A stretch of 7,171 bases of DNA from positions 1 through 7,171 of the forward strand of contig JADLDQ010000247.1 of the NCBI GenBank assembly GCA_020846575.1, in the 5' to 3' direction. Source of the DNA: Burkholderiales bacterium. Lineage in GTDB: Bacteria; Pseudomonadota; Gammaproteobacteria; Burkholderiales; SG8-39. Below are positions 1 to 6,512 of the stretch, piece by piece; within the stretch, counting starts at the first letter, position 1, and every line of letters begins with the position of its first letter. Made by a program: the position numbers and the translations under genes. The notes under the pieces were generated by a model that saw only the letters and a program-made list of their open reading frames with translations, was not told the DNA's origin and did not search any database.

Positions 1-2
1 CC

Positions 3-98
3 AAGGGCACCACGATCCCCGACACTGCCATGCGAGATCTGCCCATCAACAATGATCCCCTCCTGCCTCGATGGAACTACGTGATCCGCCCAACTTGA
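3..98 (+). CDS. C-terminal fragment of a gene entering from the left, possibly an ISAzo13-like transposase
   Basis: An open frame runs from the left edge to a TGA at 96-98 and encodes about 31 residues, with no start in the window. The visible end contains the segments IPDTAMRDLP and LPRWNYVIRPT. The pattern of a short 'I-x-D-x-x-M-x-x-LP' stretch followed by 'WNY-x-I-x-P' at the very C-terminus resembles the ends of ISAzo13-family (Rhodopirellula-type DDE) transposases as I remember them. This is recognition of a short motif, not a proven match. The stretch looks less GC-rich than the genes to its right, which would fit a mobile element. It converges on the last gene of the minus-strand cluster, 58 bp away. 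It could instead be the end of an unrelated chromosomal gene. Confidence 0.4.
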   Translation, partial: KGTTIPDTAMRDLPINNDPLLPRWNYVIRPT

Positions 99-156
99 AC
101 AAAGGGAGTTATTCTTTCGCGGCCCCTAAGGACGCGGGGACCGATAGCAATCAAGG

Positions 157-1137
157 CTAGCGCGGCTTCACGCCCGAGAGCCGCACGATTTCACCCCACT
201 TCTCGTTCTCTCGCCGGATGAACTCGAGGTACTCCGCCGGACTCTTCGACGGCGCGAGATTGTTGGCCCCTCGTTCGGCGCCGGCCTGCACCAGCGGATC
301 CTTGATCGCCTTGAGCGTCTCGGCGTGAAGACGCTGGACGATGGGCGCCGGGGTCTTCACCGGGAGCGCGAGGCCCAGCCAGCTCTCCTGCACCATGAGA
401 TCGCTCTTGAGACTCTCGCTCAGCGTGGGCACGTCCGGGTACTGGCGCATGCGCGCGCCGGCGGTGACCCCGATGACCCTGAGCTTTCCGGCGCTCACGT
501 GCGGCGCCGCGAAGGACGCCACCTGGAAGGCGAACTGCAGGTCGCCGCGGATGAGACCGGGCACCACGTCGGCCGAATTCTTGTAGGGAACGTGCACGGT
601 GCTCAGACCCGCCACCGCGTCCAGCGTAGCCCCGCCCAGATGGGAAGGCGTGGCGATGCCCCCGGACCCGTAGTTGAGCTTGCCCGGGGAAGCCTTTGCC
701 ATGGCAACGAGTTCCTCGACGTTTCTCACCGGCGATGCCGCCGATACGACCAGCACCGAACCGTTCAATGTCACGCGGCTGATGTGCGCGACCTGCGTCA
801 GCGAATCGGGAGTCATCGCCGGGTCGACATGCGTCTGGATCAGGGTGGCGTTGGTCGTGAGCCCCAGCGTATGGCCATCCGGTGCGGCGCGCACCACGAA
901 CTGCATCGCGATGGCTCCACTGGCGCCCAGCTTCGTTTCTATGACGATGGTTTGACCGATCTGCTCGCCGACCTTCATCAACAGCGGGCGCAAGTACAGA
1001 TCCGGTCCCGGCCCCGGCGGGAAGGGAGTGACGAACAGCAGCGGCTTCGAGGGATAGGTCTGAGCGGCCGCGCCGCACGCCAGCGCAAGAAATGATGCGG
1101 CAGTCGCCGCCCGCAACAGAATCAAGCAACAACGCAT
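157..1137 (-). CDS. Bug/TctC-family periplasmic substrate-binding protein (distal copy)
   Basis: The 326-residue product has the usual length for a tripartite tricarboxylate transporter receptor of the Bug family, which binds small carboxylates in the periplasm. An N-terminal signal peptide has a hydrophobic core at about residues 4-21 and a likely signal peptidase I site after Ala25 (AAA-QTY). Family hallmarks follow in order: YPSKPLLFVTPFPPGPGPD after the cleavage site, RAAPDGHTLGL near residue 85, a GSGGIATPSHLGG loop, and VPYKNSADVVPGLIRGDLQF. The ATG at 1137 is supported by a ribosome binding site (AGAGGAGA) about 7 nt upstream. The gene is separated from the rest of the cluster by 283 bp carrying a repeat array and an inverted repeat, so it may be transcribed separately. 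No TctA/TctB-like membrane partner is visible, which is common for Bug proteins. The ligand cannot be read from sequence. Cys21 sits in a poor lipobox, so a lipoprotein is less likely. Confidence 0.93.
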   Translation of the reverse strand: MRCCLILLRAATAASFLALACGAAAQTYPSKPLLFVTPFPPGPGPDLYLRPLLMKVGEQIGQTIVIETKLGASGAIAMQFVVRAAPDGHTLGLTTNATLIQTHVDPAMTPDSLTQVAHISRVTLNGSVLVVSAASPVRNVEELVAMAKASPGKLNYGSGGIATPSHLGGATLDAVAGLSTVHVPYKNSADVVPGLIRGDLQFAFQVASFAAPHVSAGKLRVIGVTAGARMRQYPDVPTLSESLKSDLMVQESWLGLALPVKTPAPIVQRLHAETLKAIKDPLVQAGAERGANNLAPSKSPAEYLEFIRRENEKWGEIVRLSGVKPR

Positions 1138-1153
1138 GAGCCTTCTCCTCTGG

Positions 1154-1196
1154 GCGGATTCGAGCCGTGACTATGCGCCAGCTCGAGCGAATCCGC
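1154..1196. repeat. Perfect 9-bp inverted repeat in the leader of the distal Bug gene
   Basis: GCGGATTCG at 1154-1162 is the exact reverse complement of CGAATCCGC at 1188-1196, with 25 nt between the arms. It lies 17 bp upstream of the Bug start codon at 1137 and directly abuts its ribosome binding site. It could be an operator for a dimeric regulator or a leader hairpin affecting translation. Only the symmetry and position are seen; any function is inferred. Confidence 0.5.
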
Positions 1197-1206
1197 AATC
1201 GAGGCG

Positions 1207-1306
1207 GACGGAGGTTTGTACATATGACGGAGGCGTCCACACAGGACAAGACGGAGGCGTCCATATGAGACGGAAGCGTCCATATGAGACGGAGGCGTCC
1301 GCATGA
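1207..1306. repeat. Five-unit array of 19-bp repeats with internal dyad symmetry
   Basis: The unit GACGGAGGCGTCCATATGA recurs in direct orientation. A degenerate first copy starts at 1207 (GACGGAGG then diverged), a 24-bp copy with a variant tail starts at 1226, and 19-bp copies start at 1250, 1269 (one change, GACGGAAG) and 1288 (GCATGA tail). Starts are spaced 19, 24, 19 and 19 bp apart. Each unit contains GACG-N4-CGTC, and neighbouring CATATG blocks extend this to arms of about 10 bp with one bulged base. A hairpin at 1262-1286 is one example. The array sits 70-169 bp upstream of the distal Bug start codon and downstream of the proximal Bug stop. It is probably non-coding. It could be a regulator-binding array, a hairpin-forming intergenic repeat or a dispersed genomic repeat. 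Confidence 0.85.
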
Positions 1307-1420
1307 GTAAGCCGTGACCGCCTGTCTCGTGCCGGAGAGCCCGATCGCAGGGCAGGCGTGTTGCTCCGCCGGTGCCTCGCCCCGGTGCGGCGAGCCGAGG
1401 CGCGGACCCGCCGCATCGAC

Positions 1421-2479
1421 CTACTGCGGCTGCAACCCGATCTGCCTGATGAACGCGCCCCAGTCGGCGCGCGCCTGCCGGATGTACTCGGCGGTGCCCT
1501 CGGGCGTCCTCGCCCCTTCGACGTTGCGCCAGCGGATCTTCGCAAGGTCCTGGTTGAACTTCGGCGCTTCGACCACGGCCGCCACCTCGCGGTTGATGCG
1601 GTTGACCAGATCCCTGGCCATGCCGCCCGGCCCGGCCAGGGCGAAGAAAGTGGTGAAGGTGAAGCCCGGGAAGAGGCTCGCGTAGCTGGGGATCTGCGGC
1701 CACTCGGCGATCGGCCGGGTCACGGCCAGCACCCGGACCTTGCCGGCCTTCACGTACTGCTCGAAGACGCCGAAATTCGTGAGGAAGAGCGATACCCTTC
1801 CTGCGAGGGTGTCCTGCACCGCCTGGCTCGCCGACTTGTAGGGCACCTGCAGCGTCTCGATGCCCGCGCGCCGGTCGAGCCAGGAGGCGAGCATCGCGAA
1901 GTGCGGCACGCTGATCGCGATGCTCAGCTTGCGGGGATGCGCCCGCGCGTAGGCGAGCATCTCCTGCATGGTGGAGAACGGCGCCGAGGGATGCGCGAAC
2001 AGCCCGTGGGCGAACGTGTCGTCGACCAGCGTTGCGATCGGCGTGAAATCGCGCTCCACGTCGAAGGGCATCGTCTTCTTGAGGTGCGGATCGATCGCCA
2101 CCACGGACTGCGAGGCGAGGTAAAGCGTATAGCCGTCGGGCGCCGCGCGCACCACCGCCTCCGCGGCGATGTAGCCGTCGGCGCCGGGCCGGTTGTCCAC
2201 CACCACGGCCTGGCCGAGCCGGGCTCCCAGGCTGTTGGCGATGATCCTGGCGCCGGTGTCCACCGCCGCGCCCGGGGCGTTGCCGACGACCAGGCGCACC
2301 GGTCTGGCCGGCCAGGCCTGGGCGCCGGCGCCGCTCGTGGCCGCGAGGATTACCGCACAGAACGACGCGCACGCGGCCTGCAGCAGCGTTCCCCGCCCTG
2401 GGCGCCGCACCACGCGCATCCGGTCCGGACGTGGCCGCGTGACGCGCGACGGGTTCGCCGCCATCGACTCCTCTCTCAT
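1421..2479 (-). CDS. Bug/TctC-family periplasmic substrate-binding protein (proximal copy)
   Basis: The product is about 352 residues, slightly longer than typical for the Bug family because of an extended N-terminus. Basic residues at about 12-29 precede a hydrophobic core at about 32-48 and a likely signal peptidase site at AGAQA-WP (after residue 55). The mature part begins WPARPVRLVVGNAPGAAVD, then VVVDNRPGADGYIAAEAVV, RAAPDGYTLYLAS and VPYKSASQAVQDTLAGRVSL, all typical of TTT receptor proteins. The ATG at 2479 is chosen because GAGGAGG lies 11 nt upstream and it begins 16 bp after the crotonase stop, suggesting one operon. ATGs at 2464 and 2419 are alternatives and would shorten the n-region. 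It differs clearly from the distal Bug protein, so the two are not a recent duplication. The double arginine does not match a full Tat motif. The ligand is unknown, plausibly the acid that the cluster activates. Confidence 0.92.
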   Translation of the reverse strand: MREESMAANPSRVTRPRPDRMRVVRRPGRGTLLQAACASFCAVILAATSGAGAQAWPARPVRLVVGNAPGAAVDTGARIIANSLGARLGQAVVVDNRPGADGYIAAEAVVRAAPDGYTLYLASQSVVAIDPHLKKTMPFDVERDFTPIATLVDDTFAHGLFAHPSAPFSTMQEMLAYARAHPRKLSIAISVPHFAMLASWLDRRAGIETLQVPYKSASQAVQDTLAGRVSLFLTNFGVFEQYVKAGKVRVLAVTRPIAEWPQIPSYASLFPGFTFTTFFALAGPGGMARDLVNRINREVAAVVEAPKFNQDLAKIRWRNVEGARTPEGTAEYIRQARADWGAFIRQIGLQPQ

Positions 2480-2495
2480 GGCACGGCGTTCCTCC

Positions 2496-3305
2496 TCATC
2501 GGCCCTGGAACCGGGGCTCCCGCTTCTCCGCGTAGGCACGCACACCCTCCCGGTGATCCTCGGTGAGCGTCGAGGCGGTGTGGGCCACGTTCTGCAGCGC
2601 CATGCTGTCCTCGATGCTCGAGTGCAGGGCCTTGTACATCACGTACTTGGTCAGCCCGATCGCGATCGGCGGGTTCCTGGCGATCCGCTGCGCCAGTTCC
2701 ATCGTGACCGGCATCAGCTGCTCGTGGGGAACCACCTTGCTCACCAGGCCGATACGCTCGGCCTCCCGGGCGTCGATCATCTCGCCGGTGAAGGCGAGTT
2801 CCAGTGCCTTGCTGATGCCGACGATGTGCGGCAGCAGGTACGAGCTTCCCTCGGCCGGGGACAGCCCCCTGCGGGTGTACATGAAGCAGAACCTGGCGTT
2901 CTCGGAGGCGATGCGGATGTCGCAGGCGAGGCACAGCCCCCCGATGGCGTAGCCGTTGACCGCGGCGATGATCGGCCTGTCGAAGTACCGGAAGCCCAGC
3001 GCGTGCGAGCGCAAAGGCCGCCGGGCGGACGGGTCGATCCGCGCCCAGTACGGATGGTCCGGCACCGCCGGGGGCGGCTCGCGGCCCTCGGCCTTCATCA
3101 CGTTCATGTCGTATCCCCCGGAAAAGGCCCGGCCGGCGCCGGTGAGCACCACCACGCGCGCCTGCGGGTCGGCCTGGATGCGGTCCAGCTCCGCGTACAT
3201 CTCGCGGGTCATTTCGGGGTCCGCGGCGTTCATGCGCTCCGGGTTGTTCTGCTTGATGACGACCACGCCCCCGTCCTGCTCGACGATGATCTTCCTGTAT
3301 TCCAT
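2496..3305 (-). CDS. Enoyl-CoA hydratase/isomerase (crotonase fold) with an atypical active site
   Basis: The 269-residue product has the standard length for single-domain crotonases, which act in the cytoplasm on acyl-CoA thioesters. The oxyanion-hole region GAGRAFSGGYDM is at about residues 57-68, the second glycine motif NGYAIGGLCLACDIRIAS at 117-134, TRRGLSPAEGSS at 144-155, and the C-terminal EDHREGVRAYAEKREPRFQGR ends the protein. Compared with classical hydratases, the second motif is three residues short where Glu144 (rat numbering) would lie. The Glu164 position (ARFGxPE in hydratases) reads ARFCFMY, placing Tyr143 there. Glu152 in SPAEGSS is a possible alternative acid. The reaction could therefore be isomerisation or another crotonase chemistry. 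The ATG at 3305 has GAGGAG 8 nt upstream. The gene follows the MaoC gene by 21 bp and precedes the Bug gene by 16 bp, within the same apparent operon. The family call is secure; the reaction is not. Confidence 0.93.
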   Translation of the reverse strand: MEYRKIIVEQDGGVVVIKQNNPERMNAADPEMTREMYAELDRIQADPQARVVVLTGAGRAFSGGYDMNVMKAEGREPPPAVPDHPYWARIDPSARRPLRSHALGFRYFDRPIIAAVNGYAIGGLCLACDIRIASENARFCFMYTRRGLSPAEGSSYLLPHIVGISKALELAFTGEMIDAREAERIGLVSKVVPHEQLMPVTMELAQRIARNPPIAIGLTKYVMYKALHSSIEDSMALQNVAHTASTLTEDHREGVRAYAEKREPRFQGR

Positions 3306-3326
3306 TTCGCGGCTCCTCGTTTCTGT

Positions 3327-3767
3327 CTAGCCCCTGGCGGGCAGAATCACGGTGCAGGTGGCGGGCGTGGTCACACCCTCCCTGTCGTTCTCGATCCAGA
3401 CATCGAGGTCCACCAGGTGGTCGGCGCCCTCGACGTACTTCCTGCTCACCTTGCCCTTCACCGTCATGTTGTCGTGGAGCAGGTTCATCTTTCTCATCTC
3501 CAGCTCGAGCCTCCTGAGAAAACCCTCTTCTCCCATCCAGTCGCTGACCAGGCGACCCAGCAGGGCCTGGTAGAAATTCAGCATGACGAACACGTTGTCG
3601 TAGCCCATGCTGCGGCAGAAGTCCGGGTCGTGATGCTGGGGGTTGAAATCGCGCGTGCCGCTGACGCTGTGCGCGATCTTGGTCCAGGTGATCGGCATGG
3701 TGTAGCCCGTGGACAGTTCCTGCTCCTCCTCGACGTCTTCCCAGTAGAGCTGCTCTTTCAGTCTCAT
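3327..3767 (-). CDS. MaoC-like (R)-type acyl-CoA hydratase/dehydratase, catalytic subunit
   Basis: The 146-residue product is a single hot-dog domain of the MaoC family, which adds or removes water across the 2,3 double bond of acyl-CoA. The hydratase-2 motif is visible as SGTRDFNPQHHD at residues 36-47. Asp40 and His45 form the expected D-x4-H catalytic pair, with Asn42 and Pro43 conserved. The usual Gly before the Asp is Arg39 here. GYDNVFVMLNFYQALLGRLVSDW follows as the substrate-tunnel helix region. The ATG at 3767 has AAAGGA about 7 nt upstream. The gene starts 22 bp after the FAS1-like subunit and ends 21 bp before the crotonase. The adjacent non-catalytic-looking partner suggests that the two form a heteromeric hydratase, as in other split MaoC pairs. 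Substrate chain length or ring structure cannot be read from sequence. Confidence 0.9.
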   Translation of the reverse strand: MRLKEQLYWEDVEEEQELSTGYTMPITWTKIAHSVSGTRDFNPQHHDPDFCRSMGYDNVFVMLNFYQALLGRLVSDWMGEEGFLRRLELEMRKMNLLHDNMTVKGKVSRKYVEGADHLVDLDVWIENDREGVTTPATCTVILPARG

Positions 3768-3789
3768 TTCGGTTCCTTTCCCCGGCGAA

Positions 3790-4329
3790 CTATGCGTCCC
3801 CGGCTTCCTTCACTTCCTCGGGAGACCGGCGCAGGGCGTGATGCATCGAATTGACCGCGACCTTCTCGCCCTTGTCGTTGTGGTAGATCCTCTCGACGCG
3901 GACCCACCGCGCCTTGGGATCGAAGCGCAGGCGCTTCAGATAGAAGGCCGCGAGCCTGCTCTTCACCGACAGGTGCTCGCCCACCTTCACGACCTTGTAG
4001 AACTCCCAGCCGGACCCGAGAAACACGACGCTCGAACCCGGCGTCGTGGGTATCCCGGCGAGAACGTTGGTCGCCGCAGGGGGCGGCGGAAAGTAGCCGG
4101 GGCTCGGTGCCCCGAATATCGACAATGCCATCGGCGGGCAGACCACCCCGCCGTACTTCGTCTTCTTCGCGTACGCAGGGTCGAGGTAGAGGGGATTGTC
4201 GTCCTCGACCATCTGACACCAGCGCCTGATCGGCTCGTACTCGACCGGGTAGTCCGCCGGTATCAGCTCGGTTTCCAGGCCGATGTACTGCTTCGCGATT
4301 TCCACCATGTCCTCGGGCCTTACCGCCAT
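3790..4329 (-). CDS. FAS1-like dehydratase / MaoC N-domain protein, probable partner subunit
   Basis: The product is 179 residues when started at the ATG at 4329. It matches the MaoC_dehydrat_N (FAS1-like dehydratase) type: EYEPIRRWCQMVEDDNPLYLDPAYA at about residues 30-54, then GGVVCPPMAL at 60-69 and a GSGWEFYKVVKVGEHLSVKSRL strand region. At the place of the catalytic D-x4-H, this protein reads DDNPLY, with Tyr48 instead of His, so it is probably structural or substrate-binding. Its neighbour at 3327-3767 supplies the Asp/His pair 22 bp downstream. A GTG at 4338 would add three residues, but the strong ribosome binding site GGAGGTG covers that GTG and is well placed 6 nt before the ATG. 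The gene lies 73 bp after the acyl-CoA synthetase and is probably co-transcribed with it. Confidence 0.9.
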   Translation of the reverse strand: MAVRPEDMVEIAKQYIGLETELIPADYPVEYEPIRRWCQMVEDDNPLYLDPAYAKKTKYGGVVCPPMALSIFGAPSPGYFPPPPAATNVLAGIPTTPGSSVVFLGSGWEFYKVVKVGEHLSVKSRLAAFYLKRLRFDPKARWVRVERIYHNDKGEKVAVNSMHHALRRSPEEVKEAGDA

Positions 4330-4335
4330 GTCCGC

Positions 4336-4342
4336 CACCTCC
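4336..4342 (-). promoter_or_regulatory. Strong ribosome binding site deciding the start at 4329
   Basis: On the minus strand GGAGGTG is followed by a 6-nt spacer GCGGAC and then ATG at 4329. The motif overlaps an upstream in-frame GTG at 4338, which makes that GTG an unlikely start. Confidence 0.7.
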
Positions 4343-4402
4343 GAGTGAGACTTTCCCGTTACCCGCGCACCGGGTCAATGCTTTCCCCGGCGAAGCGAGT
4401 CC

Positions 4403-6277
4403 TCAGCCGCGCCACGCCACCTCGTAGCCCGTGGTATAGCCATCCATGATCTGCCTCGCTCTCGCCTCGGCCGCCGCATCGCGGCAGCCGGCCGGAGAGG
4501 AAAGCGCGATGCGCGCGCGCATGCCGCTGCCCTGGATTTCGCTGACCTCCACCGAAGCGCAAACGCCGGCGGGCAGGCCTTCCAGCGCGGCGCAGAAGGC
4601 GCGCCGGGCGGCGTCGCAGCGCAGCGGCGCCTTGGAGATCTTGTTGACGTCGGTGAGCGGCAAGCGCTCGAGGATGTACACATCCGCCGGCGCGGTGCCG
4701 CGTTCTGGAATCCGCTCGCGCGCGAACAGCCTGATCTCCTCGGCCGAGGCCGTTGCGCCCGACTTGAGCTGCACGTACGCCACCGGCAGTTCGCCTGCGT
4801 AGCCGTCGGGTCTGCCCACGGCGGCGGCGAGTTCGACCGCCCGGTGCCGCAGCAGGGTATCCTCGATGACCCGCGGTTCGATGTTGTGCCCCCCGCGGAT
4901 GATCAAGTCCTTCAGCCGCCCGCTCACCCAGAGATAGCCGTCCGCGTCGAACCGGCCCAGATCCCCCGTGTTGAGCCAGCCCTCCGGAAAGAACAGGCCG
5001 CGGTTCTGCGCCTCGTCCACGTAGCCCGGGATGACGCCCGGCCCCTTGACGGCGATGACGCCCGCCTCGCCCGGCGCCCCGTCGCGCACGTACGCGCCCT
5101 GGCGGTCGACCAGCACCGTCTTCACCTGCGTGTAGGGCACGCGGATGCCGCTCGCGCCATGGCGCGGTTCGACCCCGCGCGGCGACAGCGTGGCCGAGGT
5201 GGTGTTCTCGGTGAGCCCGTAGTTGGCCAGCACGATCACGCCGAACTTCTCCTCGAAGGCGCGCGCCGTCGCGACCGGCAGGCCGGCGCCGCCGGCGGTG
5301 GCGTACTTCTTGAGACTGGACAGATCGGCCCCGCCGGTCGGGCGGTTGATCAGGTCCGCCATCAGGGTGGGTGGCACCGAGAGTTCGGTGGCGCGATAGC
5401 GCTCCACCAGCTTCCAGAAGTTCTCCCGGCTCCCGGGCGAACGGAACCCGTGCGGCGACACCACCACCATGGTCACACCGTGTGCAAGCGTCTTGAAGGT
5501 GCGCTTGACGATGCCGCCGGAGTGAAACAGCGGCGTGCCCGCGAACACCACGTCGCCGGGACCCTGCTGGTGGATCCAGTCGAAGGCATGGCACTTGTAG
5601 GCGATGCCGCGGTGGGTGAGCCGCGCGAGCTTGGGCAGGCCGGTGGTGCCGCCGGTCGGGCAGTAGATGGCCGTGTCGTCGGGCTCCAGGGTGCGCTCGA
5701 AGTCCAGGGCGTCGGCGCGCTCCCTTGCGATCAGGGCGGCGAAGTCCCTGTCCGCGTCCACCGTGCCGCCCGGCCCGCGCACCTGCAGAACGTGCCGGAT
5801 GCCGGGCGTGAGCGCGAGCGCTTCCCGGGCCGTCTCCCAGATATCGAACCCCGGCGTGGGTCCCAGGCAGACCAGCACCTGAGCCTTCGCGCTGTTCAGC
5901 ACGCCCGCGATCTGCGGCGGCTGCATCGCCCAGTTCACCGGGCAGACGATGCCCGCGAAGGGCCCGCCGGCCAGCACGAAGTAGTTCTCGGGCACCACCG
6001 GGAGCAGTACCCCGACCACGCCCTCCCCGCCCCCGAACAGGCGCCGCAGCAGGTTCGCCGTCTGGCGCGCCTTGTCCATGAATGCGGCGTAGCTGAGGGC
6101 GAGCGGCGTCTCGCGCGGATCGGCGTTCAGGAGGTAATACAGCGCGATCGCGTCCGGATCGAGGCTCGCTCCCTGGGCCAGAACCTCCGGCAGGGTCCAG
6201 CCGTGGGCGCGCTGCGCGAGTGGAACGCGCTCGAACGCCTCCACCTCGGCAAGGGTGCGGATCAGGGGCGCGCTCAT
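4403..6277 (-). CDS. AMP-forming acyl-CoA synthetase (ANL superfamily)
   Basis: The 624-residue product should activate a carboxylic acid with ATP to an acyl-adenylate and then to the CoA thioester in the cytoplasm. Visible motifs are the phosphate loop PTGGTTGLPK (207-216), ANYGLTENTT (351-360), NTGDLGRFDADGYLWVSGR (436-454), the hinge region KDLIIRGGHNIEP (456-468), and LPLTDVNKISKAPLR (539-553). In the last, Lys546 is the expected C-domain catalytic lysine, preceded by Asn rather than the usual Gly. The N-terminal LAEVEAFERVPLAQRAHGW and overall layout resemble the PRK07529-type 'AMP-binding domain protein' group, as does a C-terminal tail of about 70 residues after the catalytic lysine. 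The ATG at 6277 is chosen because the family N-terminus begins there. An upstream ATG at 6364 would add 29 residues that look non-coding. The ribosome binding site is weak (CAGGG). This is the first gene of the apparent operon. Its acid substrate is unknown. Confidence 0.94.
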   Translation of the reverse strand: MSAPLIRTLAEVEAFERVPLAQRAHGWTLPEVLAQGASLDPDAIALYYLLNADPRETPLALSYAAFMDKARQTANLLRRLFGGGEGVVGVLLPVVPENYFVLAGGPFAGIVCPVNWAMQPPQIAGVLNSAKAQVLVCLGPTPGFDIWETAREALALTPGIRHVLQVRGPGGTVDADRDFAALIARERADALDFERTLEPDDTAIYCPTGGTTGLPKLARLTHRGIAYKCHAFDWIHQQGPGDVVFAGTPLFHSGGIVKRTFKTLAHGVTMVVVSPHGFRSPGSRENFWKLVERYRATELSVPPTLMADLINRPTGGADLSSLKKYATAGGAGLPVATARAFEEKFGVIVLANYGLTENTTSATLSPRGVEPRHGASGIRVPYTQVKTVLVDRQGAYVRDGAPGEAGVIAVKGPGVIPGYVDEAQNRGLFFPEGWLNTGDLGRFDADGYLWVSGRLKDLIIRGGHNIEPRVIEDTLLRHRAVELAAAVGRPDGYAGELPVAYVQLKSGATASAEEIRLFARERIPERGTAPADVYILERLPLTDVNKISKAPLRCDAARRAFCAALEGLPAGVCASVEVSEIQGSGMRARIALSSPAGCRDAAAEARARQIMDGYTTGYEVAWRG

Positions 6278-6512
6278 CTGTGGTGAACCCTGCTGCCGGC
6301 GGGAGTGCGGGACGCACGGCGAATGTGCTGAATCTCCTCCGCGCCGAGGGGATTCTAGCTTCATCGGCGTTCTGCTCCCCGCCCGGGCGCCGGCTCGAAC
6401 GAGGACCGGCGCCGCGAGATGGCTGGCGCGGCAGGGTCACCCGGAAGCGGTGTAAGGCCCGCCTCCCGCGCGGCCGGGCGCCTGGTCTTTGCTATGATCC
6501 GCGGCTCGGAAA
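6278..6512. other. Divergent intergenic region between acyl-CoA synthetase and tRNA-Arg
   Basis: This 235-bp region must hold the promoter of the minus-strand cluster and that of the tRNA. The tRNA promoter is recognisable at 6490-6498. For the cluster the only -10-like hexamer I see is TAGAAT on the minus strand (6352-6357), without a matching -35, so its promoter is not assigned. No regulator-type operator was recognised. Confidence 0.5.
6490..6498 (+). promoter_or_regulatory. Extended -10 promoter element for tRNA-Arg
   Basis: TGCTATGAT matches the extended -10 form TGnTATAAT with one change. Transcription would start near 6504-6506, some 7-9 nt before the mature tRNA 5' end. The discriminator region after the box is GC-rich (CCGCGGCTC), as is usual for stringently controlled tRNA promoters. 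No good -35 hexamer is seen at the usual distance, which an extended -10 can tolerate. Confidence 0.6.

Noticed and set aside
162..184. GCGGCT/AGCCGC inverted repeat as terminator after the distal Bug gene
   Set aside because: It lies within the last codons of the gene and is not followed by a T run on the minus strand.
1191..1306. Short frames across the repeat array (DASVSYGRLRL-like peptides)
   Set aside because: They arise from the 19-bp repeat itself, have no consistent start or ribosome binding site, and run in a shifted frame over known genes.
1207..1306. CRISPR array
   Set aside because: Units are contiguous at 19 bp with no unique spacers, and no cas gene is present.
1367..1393. 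GC-rich hairpin downstream of the proximal Bug gene as a rho-independent terminator
   Set aside because: Pairing is interrupted by mismatches and there is no T tract. It is mostly a CCGGTGC direct repeat in GC-rich sequence.
2193..3854. Plus-strand open frame of 553 residues
   Set aside because: It lies antisense to the Bug, crotonase and MaoC genes, shows low-complexity Arg/His/Ala-rich content and no family motif. It is an artefact of high GC.
4844..6286. Plus-strand open frame of 480 residues
   Set aside because: It is antisense to the acyl-CoA synthetase, whose motifs are clear on the minus strand, and has no recognisable domain.
6352..6357. TAGAAT as -10 box of the acyl-CoA synthetase operon
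   Set aside because: The hexamer is close to consensus, but no -35-like sequence is found at 16-18 bp, so it is not supported as a promoter.
4359..6440. Minus-strand open frame of 693 residues overlapping the synthetase in another frame
   Set aside because: It is Arg/Gly/Ala-rich without motifs, whereas the alternate frame encodes a complete synthetase.
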